The position numbers and the translations under genes were made by a program. From assembly GCA_002803225.1 (NCBI GenBank), contig NXFV01001959.1:62001-126000 (forward strand): a DNA stretch of 64,000 bases, given 5' to 3'. Origin of the DNA: Gamarada debralockiae. Taxonomy: Eukaryota > Ascomycota > Leotiomycetes > Helotiales > Hyphodiscaceae. The notes under the pieces are model-generated. The model was not told the DNA's origin and ran no database searches. It saw only the letters and a program-made list of their open reading frames with translations. Positions within the stretch are counted from its first letter, which is position 1. Every line of letters starts with the position of its first letter. Shown piece after piece: positions 45,995 through 58,644 of this stretch.

Positions 45995-47245
45995 TTAATC
46001 TTGTTCAAAGTTGCGTGCGGAGCTTTGCATCTTGTCATATTTGGAGGCCATACTAGGGAAAGTGGAGCTGTCTAAAGGTACAAAGATGCTGATTGAACGA
46101 GCTGCCACTATTCCCATCTCCACTCTGTTGTGGAAACTGCCTCCTGCGCCATGAATGCATGAACGCAATGTCCATGAAGAGAAAAGAAAACACCCCGTCA
46201 ACGTAAGTTTTGTGGAGAGTCTCCTGAGAGCAAGAAAGACAGCCGCAACATTGATAGGAAGATGAAGCAACGGAAATGCCGCAGATGGGATACTCATCAA
46301 ATGCAGAACTCCCCGAGAAAGAAAAGGCCCAACCACAACGCTCATTGAATGTAGAAGCCCACCACCTAACGAAAAAAAGTATAACCGCAAGGTCCAGCAC
46401 AGGAAGAAATCCTCAGAACGAAAAGCACTCCTCCATCTCCACCAAATGTAACCCAGCACCACCAACATATCGGCGTAAAGAAGGACGCCACGAGGAGAAA
46501 AGCAAGCCAGTACATCTCGGAAGACGAACTTTTGACGAATCCGCTCATCCTCCATTCATGGCATTTCCATTGGTCCGCTCGGTTGAGGTCCCATAACGTG
46601 GAACAAGTCGCGACCCTTATCCTCGGAGATGGCCTTCCTTGGACCGAAGAGGGGCTGGCGAATATGGATGAGGAGTTGTTCAGCGGGCATACCGGCGAGA
46701 TGGGGATGCTCGTCAGCAGGTAGAAGCTTTTCATCGACAAGTAGATATCTCCGGAAAGTGTTTCTCCCCTCGCCACCAGACATCTTTGCATTGATGTTGA
46801 TCTGCTTTCGAGTTCTATCGGATGTGAGTTGCGATACGAACCAGGGATTCTCGTCAGCGACTGCGGGGCCGACTTCTTCAAAATCTTCAGAATCTTTGTC
46901 GGCGTCTGGGTAAGCATAGGGATCAATTGAGAGTTCTAATACAAGAGCAGATAAACTCTTGACAATAGCATTGGTCTCCTGCCATTCATTCCGAGAAGCT
47001 TGTGTCTTCAACTTCATACTTCGTACAGCCCGCTTAGCACCAAGTCGATAGACACGTCCGGTGGATTGTGGGTCGATGAAGTCGGATGGCGGAGGCTCGA
47101 TTTGTACGGTATTGAGCCAGTAGCCATGGAAGTTCAAGCCAGCAGTGCTGACGTAGTACACACAAAGGTCATTGGTGATTCTTCGTTTTTGTGGAAGTTG
47201 CTGGCTAAAATTGACCGCTCCCATGTCCAAAGTCCGCCGTGGCAT
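45995..47245 (-). pseudogene. Unknown gene split by one TGA, possible membrane protein
   Basis: From the ATG at 47245 a clearly coding frame of 229 codons (YYVSTAGLNFHGYWLNTVQI, FEEVGPAVADENPWFV) ends at TGA 46558-46556. The same frame then opens directly with ATG and runs 186 more codons to 45995 with several hydrophobic segments (YADMLVVLGYIWW, LPINVAAVFLAL). The second half has weaker coding character and could be chance, in which case the gene simply ends at the TGA. Upstream, another frame before 47245 (WQKFFVTLFFKELAIDVKAC) has strong C-ending codons, so the true 5' part is probably shifted or in a missed exon. I do not recognise the family. Confidence 0.45.
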
Positions 47246-50200
47246 GCTTTCACGTCAATCGCGAGCTCCTTGAAGAAGAGGGTGACGAAGAACTTTTGCC
47301 ATACGTCGTGTACTAGATTACTATTTCTCCTGCTTCTTCACAACCAACTCTGCAACGATTGATGAGAGGCGACGCATCTTTGGCGGGCCGTCAACGTTTA
47401 CAGACGCACTCCACGTGGCTTAAGAGTTTAATCTATCCAGTAGTGTGAAGTTTGTAGAGAGCCAAGAAAAGCTGAAGCGGGGTTGAGAACTTGAAGGGTA
47501 GAGAGTGGGATTCAATTTGGCGATGCAATCCGGGAGACGGAGGTTAATATAATTTGAAGGGCCATGAATGGTTCATATCTGTTGAGGGGTTGAAAGTGAA
47601 GGGAAACAGAGGGTTGGAGGCCGAAAGGGAACTTATCGCAGATCCGCATATTCGTGAGGGAATGTTTTCTGCGCTTACAAAGGCTCGTGTGTGCATGTGA
47701 ATGGGGCTCGATTGAGAAGAGAAACTGGGTGATTACGATGCTGATGCTCCTGGTGCTCAAGCAGGTCGAACAGTTCCTGGGCAGAAGGTTAAACTGAACC
47801 AACAATTGAGATAAGGTCATGAGGTTCAGTATCTCATGGAGGAAAGGTTCTGAGAGACTGGTATCAAATCCATGAATGCAAGCCTTGAAAATACATGAGA
47901 ACTCGGAACTAACCTAGATACAAATCTAGAATATGATTTGGCTCTTGGAAATGATGCTGCGTGAAAGTAATTTCCCATCGGTCCGAATTGTTGAAGTACT
48001 TTGGAAAAGGAACAGATGCTGATAGCATCAAAATCAACGTGCTTCAATACCCGAAGTCTAAATACCAACAGCACATTGCAATAACAGGACCGTCAACCGT
48101 AAGTTTACGAGCATGACAAGAATGAGAACGGGATTTGAACGGGATTTGAACTTAGTTTTGATGCGAAAGGAAATCTTCTGGAAGCTTTCTAGGAGGTTTC
48201 TGAAAACTTCTTCGAAACACCCCGCATAATACAAGAACTTTGAGTTTGACAGATTGACTTCCGGATCTCTCGTTCATATTCTTGAGCCATCAGGTCTGAA
48301 TCGTGTGGTTGGTCTGAGTAATTGATTTGAAACTACTCTCGTCCTTTGCACGGTTTTTGCTGGGAATGGGTGAACTTTGTAGCTACACGTGACTCCCTCA
48401 AGCTTTTGTCCCTGTGCAACTATCTTCAAACATGTTTCAACCTCGGGCGAACTCACTGGGATTCATGGTTCGACTTTGGGATTGAGGCTAGCCGAGATGC
48501 CGCGCCGGCTAGTAGAAGCTCGAGCACACGACATTAAACATCACGTGATTTTAAATATGCCTCGTGATGTGCTCTGACCGAGGCGAAGATCACAGCCTCT
48601 GCCACGTGTAGAAGAAATCCTGAAACATGATTCAGTCCACCCTCGCACAGACATGTGTGGGCCACTCAAAAAGTTTTCGGGAGCGTACTGAAAAAGGGGT
48701 CTGTACCATGCAGTAGGATAATCGCAGCATGTGTATTTTCATGACACAAACCGCATTTCCTTGACACGATCTCAATGACTGGTAAGGTCGACACGTCAGT
48801 CGGATTCGTGTTCCACTGGATCAAATTACTAAAGACGAAAATTTTAATCAGCCGCATCATGCAGCAGCCTCTTTGATGTGTTTGACTTTGCTTTTGGAAG
48901 GTTAAACGGGAGGACCATGCGGAAATTTCAGAATGCGTCGAGAACGAGGATCTCCACGTTCGTGGCAGGTTGATCCTGCCGTCTGGTTCGGTACAGACAC
49001 GGAGATTACTATACGCCCAGTCGCCCAAAGAGTTGGGAGCGCGGATGTGGGCCGGTTGAATCATGCAAATTGTATGGAAGATTATTGAAAAGAGGGGAAG
49101 GATGAGGCTGGGAAAGCCATGAGGTTGTGTGTCGTTTTCCAGGGACAAGGGAAGTAAAACCAAACGGGTCGCTACCCCTGATCCTGATAAAATGGCTTCA
49201 GAAAGAGACGAACCTGTTTCGGGTAGCACCAAAAAGCAAGAAGCATAATTAGCGTGCTTCCAGAAGGCCTCGGTAGAACAAATTCTGAAGCTTGGAAAAT
49301 TGTGGTAGTGAGATGGAAGGGGGGGCTGCAGGGTTTCAGGGGAGTTGAGATGAGTTATGCAGGGCAGACACGGCACGGGGCATGGCCGCCTACATGTTCC
49401 ACGGCATCTATCCTTGTTCCAAACAGTTACGTTCAAAAGAGTTTGGATTCCTGGGACCAAGCGTGCGCTTTGTGGTTTTTGAATTTTTCCACTTCCACGC
49501 GAGAGTAGGGATTTAGGGCTTTGCTTGTTCTCAGGACTTGTCCTAGAACCAGCGCCGGCAGCCGACAGGCTTTCGGTCGGGATCCCGAGGCGGGAGAGTG
49601 GTTCAGGATCCTTCTTGGGTCTTCAGTCTTGACGTTATTTCACGGGTAAATCTGTTGCTGTCGCATGTCAAGGCGATGAATCTCGACGGAGCTGCTCTTT
49701 CGGGATAGGATAAAGCCGCTGAATCAGATTGCGGACCGATTGCTTTGGGAAGGAGAGTGGTCGTCAGCAGAGATTGAAGATGTATTTCGTACGATTCAAC
49801 TTGGAGGCGAGGTACGGAGGTACATGATGGTGAATGAGATCCGGCTCATGTTGCGGATAGAAGCATACTATCATCTCTAGAATCATTGAGATAGAATCGA
49901 TAATGATAGCGATAATGCGATAGGCGCAGAGTCGAGGAAACGAATCAATTTTTGCGACACCCTTTCCCAGCCAGCCAAGTAATTTTGGGTGACAACTCTC
50001 AATGGCGATGGTTATTTTTGTCGAAAAACACGTTTAGTTCATGCAGCTTGATCGTGGGCGGCGTAGTACATGTCAGACGACGAAAGCGGGAATTTGAGAG
50101 AAGATTCTTCGCTGCCACCACCTCATCGTCGCACTGGTAGTCGTTTTTCGACGGCAGCGTAAATCCTGCAGGTTCCTGAAGGATTGAACGGTGGTTCATG

Positions 50201-52629
50201 ATAAACTCCAAGTACCCTGAACTGTGTCTAACCGCTGTCAAATACGATCATCGTGTCCGACTCGCGCTAATGTCAGGTACGAAGCAGCGGACCTCTCTGC
50301 AATGTAATGGATCCTGACTGACCCGGCCTTGATGTGTATGGAGCCGCGAGATAAAAAGGCGCAAGACGAACGTTAAACAAGGATTCAAACAGAATCTTGG
50401 AACGCCGGAATGCCGGGAAGTAGGTTAGCACGCAAAGTGCCATGCTACTCTCCTCGTTTAGAAGAGCAGATCAATTGGCCCTCCTCCGTACAGTACTTGA
50501 CTGAAATGCCCCTGTCGATTCGGAAGTATCTCCAGCTGTGGCAGGAAATAATTCTCCCGTAACCCTCTTCCAAATTTCGAGAATCGCCCCGGACGACGAT
50601 GATGGCTCATCACACCTGAACGATTTGATCAACTGGTCAGAGAATAGTCATTTTGGTGGAAAGTCAGGAAACAGGCTGGATATCGGCGCCTGACTGCGAC
50701 CTCTCATTCCCCGAATTTCCATGAATCTGAGCGCGACTTCCTCGCCTGCCACGATGACTCGTTACTTTGCGACGGGACTTGGCCAATAAAGCACGAACAA
50801 ATCTGAGCTGAGCCACTTTGTCCGAAGAGTCAAACACCAAGTATGAAGTGAAGCGTCATCTTGCGAATAAGTTCTATTCTATTCTTATGAGCTGTGATAA
50901 GCACAGTCACATAAGGAGTCAGAGTGATAGATTGATTCTGAGAGCGTAAAGTGAACCACAGCGCCAGGCGACCCGCGTAGATTCGTTCAAACACTCTCAG
51001 AAATCGGGGCGCCGCCAACCTCCGCGTCTATATGTGCGTCTTCATAGAATCTTGACATTATCATTTTCTTGACCCGCCGCTGCTGAAACTTGATGAGTCT
51101 GCCTCCAGAACCCTACACCCACAGAAAATTGTGGCTTGAGGATAGAAGGTTCGTCGCAAATTCTCAATCCACTTTTTGCCTTTTCCAAAGAAAAGTCCGA
51201 TTCCCAGCAATCCGTTTCCGCCCCTGTCACCCTAAACTTGATTCAGGTCATCGGGGCGAGGGAAGCAGAACCCTGGCTTCCAGCGACGACCCAAGAAGGC
51301 CAAAACCGCCTCCCCGAGCGACTTAACCCCAGTCAAGCTCAAGACTTGTGGCAGTCCGCTGCAAGGCAGTGCCAGGTACCATCTCGGCAGACTGATAATG
51401 ATAATAAAATATAGTTTTTTAGTGCGGTGGATGAGTGCGTGTTGGAGCAGTTGGGCTGCAATTTTAAATTTCATCCATTTCTTCTTTTTCCTAAAAAGCC
51501 TGAAGATTGCTTCTTACGAGGCGGCCCTTCATCCATACTTCACTGACCTCATTGCAGTCTGTACACTTCATCATGAGTCGTGGCAAACTGAAAGTCGTAC
51601 CAAAGTGTAACTGGAACTCTTTTGCATTTCTCTTTTTCTGCCATGCGGGAGTAATCTCTCTAAATAATTACTCAAACTCAGCGTAATGTAAATCCTATCG
51701 TGGAAGCAAGGGCATCCAAGGAGGCAGGACCGTAAAATTTTTGATTGTGATGATCCCTAATGCCCTAGTGGCTACCCTTCCGGCCCCTTTTTGTACCAAA
51801 ACGAACACTCGGACCAAGGACTTGTCCCAGTAACGAGTCGCAAATAATTATAGATAATTTGTTTTTCAAGGGTGATTTCTTTTCCTTCCGCTAGTAGTAG
51901 TCAACCGTCAAGGGCCAGCATCATCATACCAGAGCGAGCTCAAGATTTCCCTTGCATGCAGACCCAATTCGTATAAGACAGCTTCTGTCCCCTTCGGACA
52001 ACAAAATTATTTTCTGAGCCCTCTCTTGTAAATTACTTCCATCCCTCCTTTGGAAACTCACCCTGCCCCAACTGCTGCTACTGGTCATCTCTCTATCTCG
52101 ACCTTCATATGCTCATACATCAGCTCAACATCGTACACACTCAACGACTCTCTGAAAAACATATATCCACATCGACCTGCATTCTACCGGCAGCAGTTCA
52201 CGCAGGCATCCCTTTTCCATATCCGCTACACATACTTCACATGAAACGCGCACCATCTGTCGGCCTCGGATTGTCCAAGCAACGCAGATCTTAAAAAGGA
52301 TTCATAATAACGAAGTTCCCGACGATCGATCATTCCATAATTCCACCAAGACGTTCGTTTTAGAAGTTCCTGCGACGCATACCAGAAAGGTTGTCCTTCG
52401 ATCTCGGGGCTTTATCTTCTGAAAGTTCCTCGGAACAACACCCCCCTTTCAGGCAGCTTTAGGCCACGAAAGCAACGTGAGTCAGAAAATAAAATCCCAT
52501 GCTATCCAGTAACAAACCGTGGAGCCCTTGAGAAAGTGGCAACCGTTTCGAAATTGCGATACTCCCGAAAGTATATCTTGGATTTGAGAGCTGACAAGAT
52601 GTTTCCTACAGACTCCACACATATTCAAG
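47246..52629. other. Long gene-poor stretch
   Basis: About 5.4 kb without a supported gene, apart from the coding-like fragment just above 47245. A 264-codon open frame at 48666-49460 (-) lacks an ATG at its start and has no domain. A 12-nt direct repeat (GGGATTTGAAC type) lies at about 48130. From about 52030 the sequence becomes C/T-rich, like a long transcript leader for the small frame at 52630. Confidence 0.45.
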
Positions 52630-52722
52630 ATGATCACCAGAGAGGTTCAACAACCCAATATGGGACGCGGCGCCTACGATACTACTGGTGTGCCGAAGCC
52701 TCCCCCACCAAAGCCTAGATAA
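52630..52722 (+). CDS. Candidate 30-residue protein
   Basis: A short frame from ATG 52630 ends in a Pro/Lys-rich tail (GAYDTTGVPKPPPPKPR). It lies after a long C/T-rich leader and a possible 5' UTR intron starting GTGAGT at about 52479, with T-rich sequence downstream like a 3' UTR. That context is typical of an expressed fungal transcript. The frame is short enough to be chance. Confidence 0.28.
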   Translation: MITREVQQPNMGRGAYDTTGVPKPPPPKPR

Positions 52723-53581
52723 CACATGGACTTTGCACTCCGTTGATCGACTCTATGAGTGATAACCTTCACGAGGATATCATCGAGACAACTCAACCGC
52801 GCCGACGCGGACGCAACAGCCATCACTTTTGGGCAACTTCAGTCTCGTCTCGAAAGCATCTCCTCCAGCTCCTTCGATTCCACGATCCAAGCTCGATTAC
52901 ATTCTACAAGTACAAATTTTTGCTCAGGAAAACAGCCTTCTAATACCCTCGTCGAATCTCGAATTCGTTTCCTGTACATTACCACGACTCGCGACGATTC
53001 TCCTTTCGTTTCATTCCGATCTACATTCCAGCACGCTCGTCAATCTCCAACATACCCCAAAAGCATAATTTGACACCGTCTACGTACCTCGTCTCCGCGG
53101 TCTGATCCACAGCACAGACAACCACCGTCTTGCGACCACAAGTTCATCCTTCGAAACGATCTTCGAATTTGCACAACAATAGGGTCTGGGCCGGCGGCGT
53201 TGCATCTAGACTGATAATTATACTTTGGGGCATTCATTTTGCCGGTCTGTTACAATACGTTACTTTTCTCTGAAGCGCTGCGACGGTTTCCCTTGTTTCA
53301 TTTTTCGGTGTTTGAGATTGTATCATCAGACATTTCATTTCCTTGGGATTTATTTCGCCGGTTACACAAAATGGGACGGAAAAAGTTATTCATCTGGGCT
53401 TTCAAAGGGTGGGAAAAGAATCGTGCTTGTTTTTCGCATATAGACTTGCTTTTTTTTGCTTAGTTGGTTACACCTTACATTTGTTTTTCTTTGGTCTCGC
53501 TGCCTGTGCGTCCTCGCGGACGTGTCGGTTGGCAAATCTTGTATAGGATAGTCGGAGATTTGCTTTGTTTTAAGAGTGTAT
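52723..53581. other. Intergenic or 3' UTR, T-rich
   Basis: No supported gene. T-rich runs after 53220 look like untranslated sequence. Confidence 0.4.
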
Positions 53582-54010
53582 TTATTGTCTGTCTACATTT
53601 TCTTTCTTTGGCTTCGAGCAGAAGATGGAAAAACGAGGGCCCGCCTTGATGTTTGCGGGCTGGTCCTGGAAGATTTGGAGCGCTGGGCGAAGTGAGGATG
53701 AATCATATACCCATAGACTTGTATGATGGAAATCTTCTGCAGAAGAGGAAGAAAGAAGATAATTTTTACCCTTTGCGTTCAAGCTCATGAGCGATTTTGA
53801 GCGAGCGATGAGATATATTAGGTAGATAATATTGGAACCTTTAATAATTTCAGATACCAGCACTTTCTTACCTCCTTTCTTTGCCTCACAACCAAAACCC
53901 ATGTACTTCAGACTCATCGCCATGACTATCAAAAGTATCACAAGGACAACCCCCAACCAACGAACCGCCTTGCCTCCCAAATAGATTGACTCACTCTGAA
54001 GCAGCAGCAT
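53582..54010 (-). CDS. Possible small membrane-anchored protein
   Basis: A 142-codon frame from a true ATG at 54010. One N-terminal hydrophobic segment (RWLGVVLVILLIVMAMSL) is followed by a basic patch. The rest is polar with no recognised domain. Weak case; the second half may not be translated. Confidence 0.3.
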   Translation of the reverse strand: MLLLQSESIYLGGKAVRWLGVVLVILLIVMAMSLKYMGFGCEAKKGGKKVLVSEIIKGSNIIYLIYLIARSKSLMSLNAKGKNYLLSSSSAEDFHHTSLWVYDSSSLRPALQIFQDQPANIKAGPRFSIFCSKPKKENVDRQ

Positions 54011-54916
54011 TCACCTCATCGAGAGTGCCACAAACTAGCCACCAAAGACTGTCACATCCACAATCCCCCAAATCCGGTTATCAAACCTCGCCATACCGCC
54101 ACCAAGTTAGAATATCCCATCAAGTTATCAAAAAAAAGCAAGTTGGTCCTGCCGGACTTCCTAACAGACAGCCACGCCTCAAGCCTCTGGCGGGAATAGG
54201 CAACTGCCGGTGAACTCTGCATTCCGCGTTTGAATGAGCTGTCACGTCATACATAATCTAGATGAGTAGAATGGGCGCTTGACACGGGAGGGTGTTACCA
54301 ACTTGCTGGGACGAGATACATGGGGAGAGGGTATGGAAGTCAAGAGAGACTGATAAAAGATGAACCTGAACGACCTGATACTTGGGAAAAGGGGAAAGCA
54401 GTGGAGAGATATGCGAACCCCCTTCCAGAATATGCAGAGAAGGACCCACTACCCAGCGTGCCGGATAGGCATGGCAGCCACCAGTGGGTTTTCTTTATTT
54501 TTGGGTGTGAGTGGAGGAGATGGATGCGGCAAGTGGATGGGGATTGAGTGGGGGTGAGGTTTGAGAATTTAATGCCTGAGGAGTGAAGGCTGAGAGACGC
54601 AGGAGATGACTAAGTGACGTGGGCGAGGAAGGCATGATGAGGCCGAGCACAGCGAGTGAACTTGAGATCGCAAAGGAAGCGACGATCAGGACATAACGAC
54701 AATCAATTTTTGCCCCGAAGAGAGATATCTTAGAGCAAGAGATCGACATATCCTGCTGCGAGAATAAACCCACACCAACCTCGTCCCCACAACTTCCCAA
54801 TCCAATCCACCGCTGAATCAACCCCACCACGACTTCACCTTGTCTCCTCTTACCCCACCTCTCCCTCTCGACACACATACACAATACCACTCCACACACA
54901 AACCTCAACCGCCAAA
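54011..54916. other. Intergenic and ARPC5 promoter
   Basis: No supported gene. The last 150 nt before 54917 are C/A-rich, a typical strong-promoter leader. Confidence 0.5.
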
Positions 54917-55764
54917 ATGTCAATAATTCAACAAGTCTCCAACGCAACCCTAAACGACAACTGGCGCACAATCAACATCGACGCCCTAGACCCCGAATCC
55001 TCCTCGAACTTCGACACGTCTACCCTCCATCCTGCGTTCGCGCCTGTTAGCCAGAATGAGATTGCGACTCTGGGACAGCAGGTTAGGCAATTGCTGCGAG
55101 GGGGAGATGCGGAGGGTGCGTTGAGGGGCGCTTTGGAGGGAGCGCCGTATGGTGGGGATGCTACGGTTAAGGTATGTGGCACCCTTTTATTCTGTGGATG
55201 AAGGAGGGGAGAACGGGAATAATGAGGGAGATTGGGGTTAGGGGATGGGGTTAAGGGGAAATGAGGCGAGGAGAAAGATGCTGATATGGGGTCGAATAGG
55301 ATTTACACCTTCAGACGGTAACGGAAGTCCTGCAAGCTATTAGAGCATCCGAGATGACGCCCATGCTGCAGCGGATTTACCAGACGGAGGGTGGAAGTGA
55401 CGCTTTGGACGTTTTGATGAAGTACTTGTAAGCCAGACTCTTTCCACTACCCACGATTCATTTCCTTTCCGTCACCTACCCGCATTACCCCCTTTACCAA
55501 CTATCAGACCTATTCTAACGTCCACCCAGATACAAGGGCATGGCCTCCTCCGCCAGCACCTCTGCGCCCCGCGGCCCACCAGGACGGAGCTCAACCCTCA
55601 CACCGCAAAGCACAGGCTTCTCCCAAATGAGTGGCCGACCAGGAGCAGCGAACGAGAGCAGTGGTGCAGCTATGAGTGTTTTGCTTTCATGGCACGAGAA
55701 AGTCGTTGAGGTTGCGGGATTGGGGTGTGTTGGACGATGCATGACGGATTGGAGAAAGGTCTAA
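54917..55764 (+). CDS. ARC15: Arp2/3 complex 16-kDa subunit (ARPC5)
   Basis: Three exons: 54917-55171, 55300-55427 and 55530-55764, with introns of 128 and 102 nt; 205 residues. Family blocks are in order: the N-terminal LDPESSSNFDTSTLHPAF, the helix QQVRQLLRGGDAEGALRGAL, EVLQAIRASEMTPMLQRIY, DALDVLMKYLYKGMA and the C-terminal AMSVLLSWHEKVVEVAGLG with CMTDWRKV. ARPC5 helps hold the Arp2/3 complex together for branched-actin nucleation at endocytic patches. Length matches fungal homologues, which carry a Pro/Ser-rich insert before the last helix as seen here. The gene looks intact. The symbol follows the yeast orthologue. Confidence 0.93.
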
Positions 55765-56523
55765 GCGTGCTGGAGAGGTCATACTAGGTTTCATAGGGGG
55801 CAGTCACTCGATGGGAAGAGTAGAAAATACGTGTTGCTAGAAGTCATCAATGGATGTAACTTTCCATTGGGTGCAGATTGTTCCAGTGATTTGAACGATT
55901 TGTTGGTCGGGGTCTTTGGAGCTTGGGGTGATCAGTGGCACATATGTGGTGATTTGAAATGCACACGATGCAATTGAGAACGGGTAACTCGGCTTTCCTG
56001 TTGGAGAATTGGGCATTATCATGTGAGTATAGAATCCTCTCCGATCTCGCTGTCAGATGCAGAATATTGACGTTTTTGAGGAATAGCTGCATTAAGTATG
56101 GTGAGGAAGTCCCCTCAGCCAATAGCTTCGCTTTAGTTTACTTGCCCACAAGTCTCGCTTGAAGACTTACCCGCGGGGCAGATCACGTCCCCGCTTGACT
56201 GAGGAATACAATGTCCACTTTCATGGCTCTCAACTGCACTCTGCCAGTGTATTGCAGATCAATTGGTCTAAGGCCCGGCATCGCAGCTTTGCTTACATAG
56301 CATCCCGCGGGATGCTTAAGCTTCATTTCTATTTCAACGTCTGGCACCCCTCAGTGAGGAGTATTTGAATTCCTCACAGAATTGATGGAAACTAGGATAG
56401 GTGATATCCGATTCTTTGGTTGCACTCATCATTGCTACACTCGTTCATTTATGTCGATTGACCCACTCCAGCATTCAATGAGCCAAACCAATCTGCACTC
56501 TTTTCCCTCATTTTTCATCAAAG
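55765..56523. other. Intergenic
   Basis: Nothing supported. Confidence 0.5.
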
Positions 56524-58644
56524 ATGGGTTTCACCCGCGCCCCTGAAGACCGACCTACCCCAGCCGCCGTTTACAATTATAGGCCCTACCTCCTAACCTT
56601 CCTCTCCTGTCTTGGATCCTGGATGTTCGGCTACAACAACGGCGTCATAGCAGGCGTTCTCGTATTGCCTTCTTTCTACAATGATTTCCATCTTCCGCCA
56701 GTTGGCTCCGAGTCCTATAACAATATCACCTCAAATATCGTTTCTTTGTTTCAGATTGGTGGTCTAGTGGGGAGCATGCTTACATTCCCGATCATGAAAT
56801 ATTGGGGACGAAAGGTTGGCCTGGTGATCTGGGGAGCGGTGTACTTTCTCGGTGCTGTGTTGCAGGTATGATTCCCTGAGATTTGAAAGGGCTAAGCTGA
56901 TGACCATTGGAAGACTTTCTGTTATGGAAAGCTAGATATGATGTACATTGGGCGTCTAACAGCTGGCTTCGGAACAGGAGGGGTGACAGTTGTGGTGCCG
57001 CTTGTGAGCATTACACCACCCTCCCCTACACGCTTCCCACCTTCAAATCCCACCCGAAATCCAACACATCTCCCGCTAATGTCCCATAGTATATTGCCGA
57101 GCTCTCACCTCCAGCGATCCGCGGCTCCCTTGTCGGCATCTACGAAATCAACAACCAACTGTCGTCGCTGATGGGTTACTGGTGCAATTACATCGTGAAC
57201 GATTACATTCCCTCCACTGCAACCCGCCAATGGCAAATCCCACTCGCAATGCAGATGGTTCCGTCCTTTCTTCTCGTCCTCGCTGCACTGTTCATCCTTC
57301 CCGAATCACCCCGATTCTTGGTCAAGAAAGGCAAGAAAATCCAAGCTAGGGAGGTGCTCGGGTATGTCAGAAACCTTGAGGTCGGTCATGTATACATCAA
57401 CTCGGAGCTGGAGGAAATCGAAGACGCGATTCGCCGGCAAGAGAGCCCTAGTCCGAGGAGTAAGCCCGGCAGATTTGGATTGGTGAGAGAACTTTGGTGG
57501 AAGGGAAATCGAAGGAGAGTCGTTATTGGGCTGGGATTGATGTTTGGACAGAATTTGACCGGTAGGTTTTCATATTCTCGGAGTACTATTTCCTACTACG
57601 GGATGTCTCGCGAGTTTTAAACTCTCTAGACGTGTCTTGGGAGTACACAACTCATGAGAGAGTGTCATAACCCCAAATTCTACCTTGTTAGGCAATACTG
57701 ACTCCGAGATCTTACAGGCATTAATGGTGTTAATTTTTATACGCCGACTATTTTCAGGAGTATTGGGTTTGATGGGACGAAGGTTGTTTTACTTGCTTCC
57801 GGTGCGTCCTTCAATTTCCCTCTCCTTCCAGTTTCCATCTTTTTTATCCCAATTGTTCAAGGCAAAATGTTGACTTAGAGAATAGGAATGTACGCCGTAG
57901 TCAAAACAGTGGCCACGATCCTATCTCTCGTCTTCTTCATCGACAGAGCTGGAAGGAGGAAGCTGCTTCTTACGAGCTCGATTGGGGCGTCCTTGGCATT
58001 GTGGTATATTGGCGGTTTCGTCACGGCTGCGCATATCGATTTGACAAAACCGCAGCAGAAGACTGTGGCTGGGTGGATAGCCATCGTCTGCGTATATGTC
58101 TATGCCGTAAGAGGGCCCTTCCATCTCTCACACTCTGGCTTCTGGGACGTGTACTGATCACACGAACAAGGCATTCTTCTCCTTCGCCTGGAATGGCGTA
58201 GTCTGGGTCTACTGTGCCGAAATATTCCCCACACGTATCAAAGAACTGGCCGTCTGTCTCTGCACTGCTGCACAATGGCTCTCACAATTCGCAGTAGCAC
58301 GCGCCTCGCCCTCCATGATTTCGAATTTGAAGGGAGGATTCTTTTTTTTCTTTGCGGCGTGCTTGGTGGTTATGGGTGTGCTTGTTTTCTTTTTGGTGCC
58401 GGAGACGAAAGGGCGCACGTTGGAGAGGATGGATGAGATTTTTGGGACGGCGTATGGTGATTTGCATGAGCTGGAGCTGAGCGCTTATCGGAGGGATTTG
58501 GAGCTAGGTCCTAGGAAGTCCCAGAAAGGGAAAGAGATGATGGGGAAAGCGGAGGGCAGAGGAGAAGGTGACGAAAGAGGAGAGATAGATGAGATTAGGA
58601 GTGTCAAGAGGGACAATAGGGAAGTCGACGGGGATGTGGGGTAA
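56524..58644 (+). CDS. MFS sugar transporter
   Basis: Six exons: 56524-56865, 56914-57003, 57090-57561, 57718-57801, 57886-58106 and 58171-58644; introns 48-156 nt, all GT-AG and frame-consistent, giving 560 residues. Sugar-porter motifs appear in order: GYNNGVIAG in helix 1, the loop motif YWGRKVG, GRLTAGFGTGG in helix 4, LSPPAIRGSLV, LPESPRFLVKKG after helix 6, INGVNFYTPTIF in helix 7, DRAGRRKLLL, and PETKGRTLERMDEIFG after helix 12. This is the proton-coupled sugar or quinate transporter family of the plasma membrane; the exact substrate is not readable. The C-terminal tail is long and charged. Intact, unlike the MFS gene downstream. Confidence 0.92.

Noticed and set aside
48968..48982. 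GGTTGATCCTGCC, part of the conserved 5' end of 18S rRNA
   Set aside because: The match ends there; flanking sequence is not rRNA. The 13-mer sits in a small palindrome (GGCAGG...CCTGCC), so it is chance.
48666..49460. 264-codon open frame on the - strand
   Set aside because: No ATG at its start, odd Cys/Pro/Ser composition, no domain, no supporting introns.
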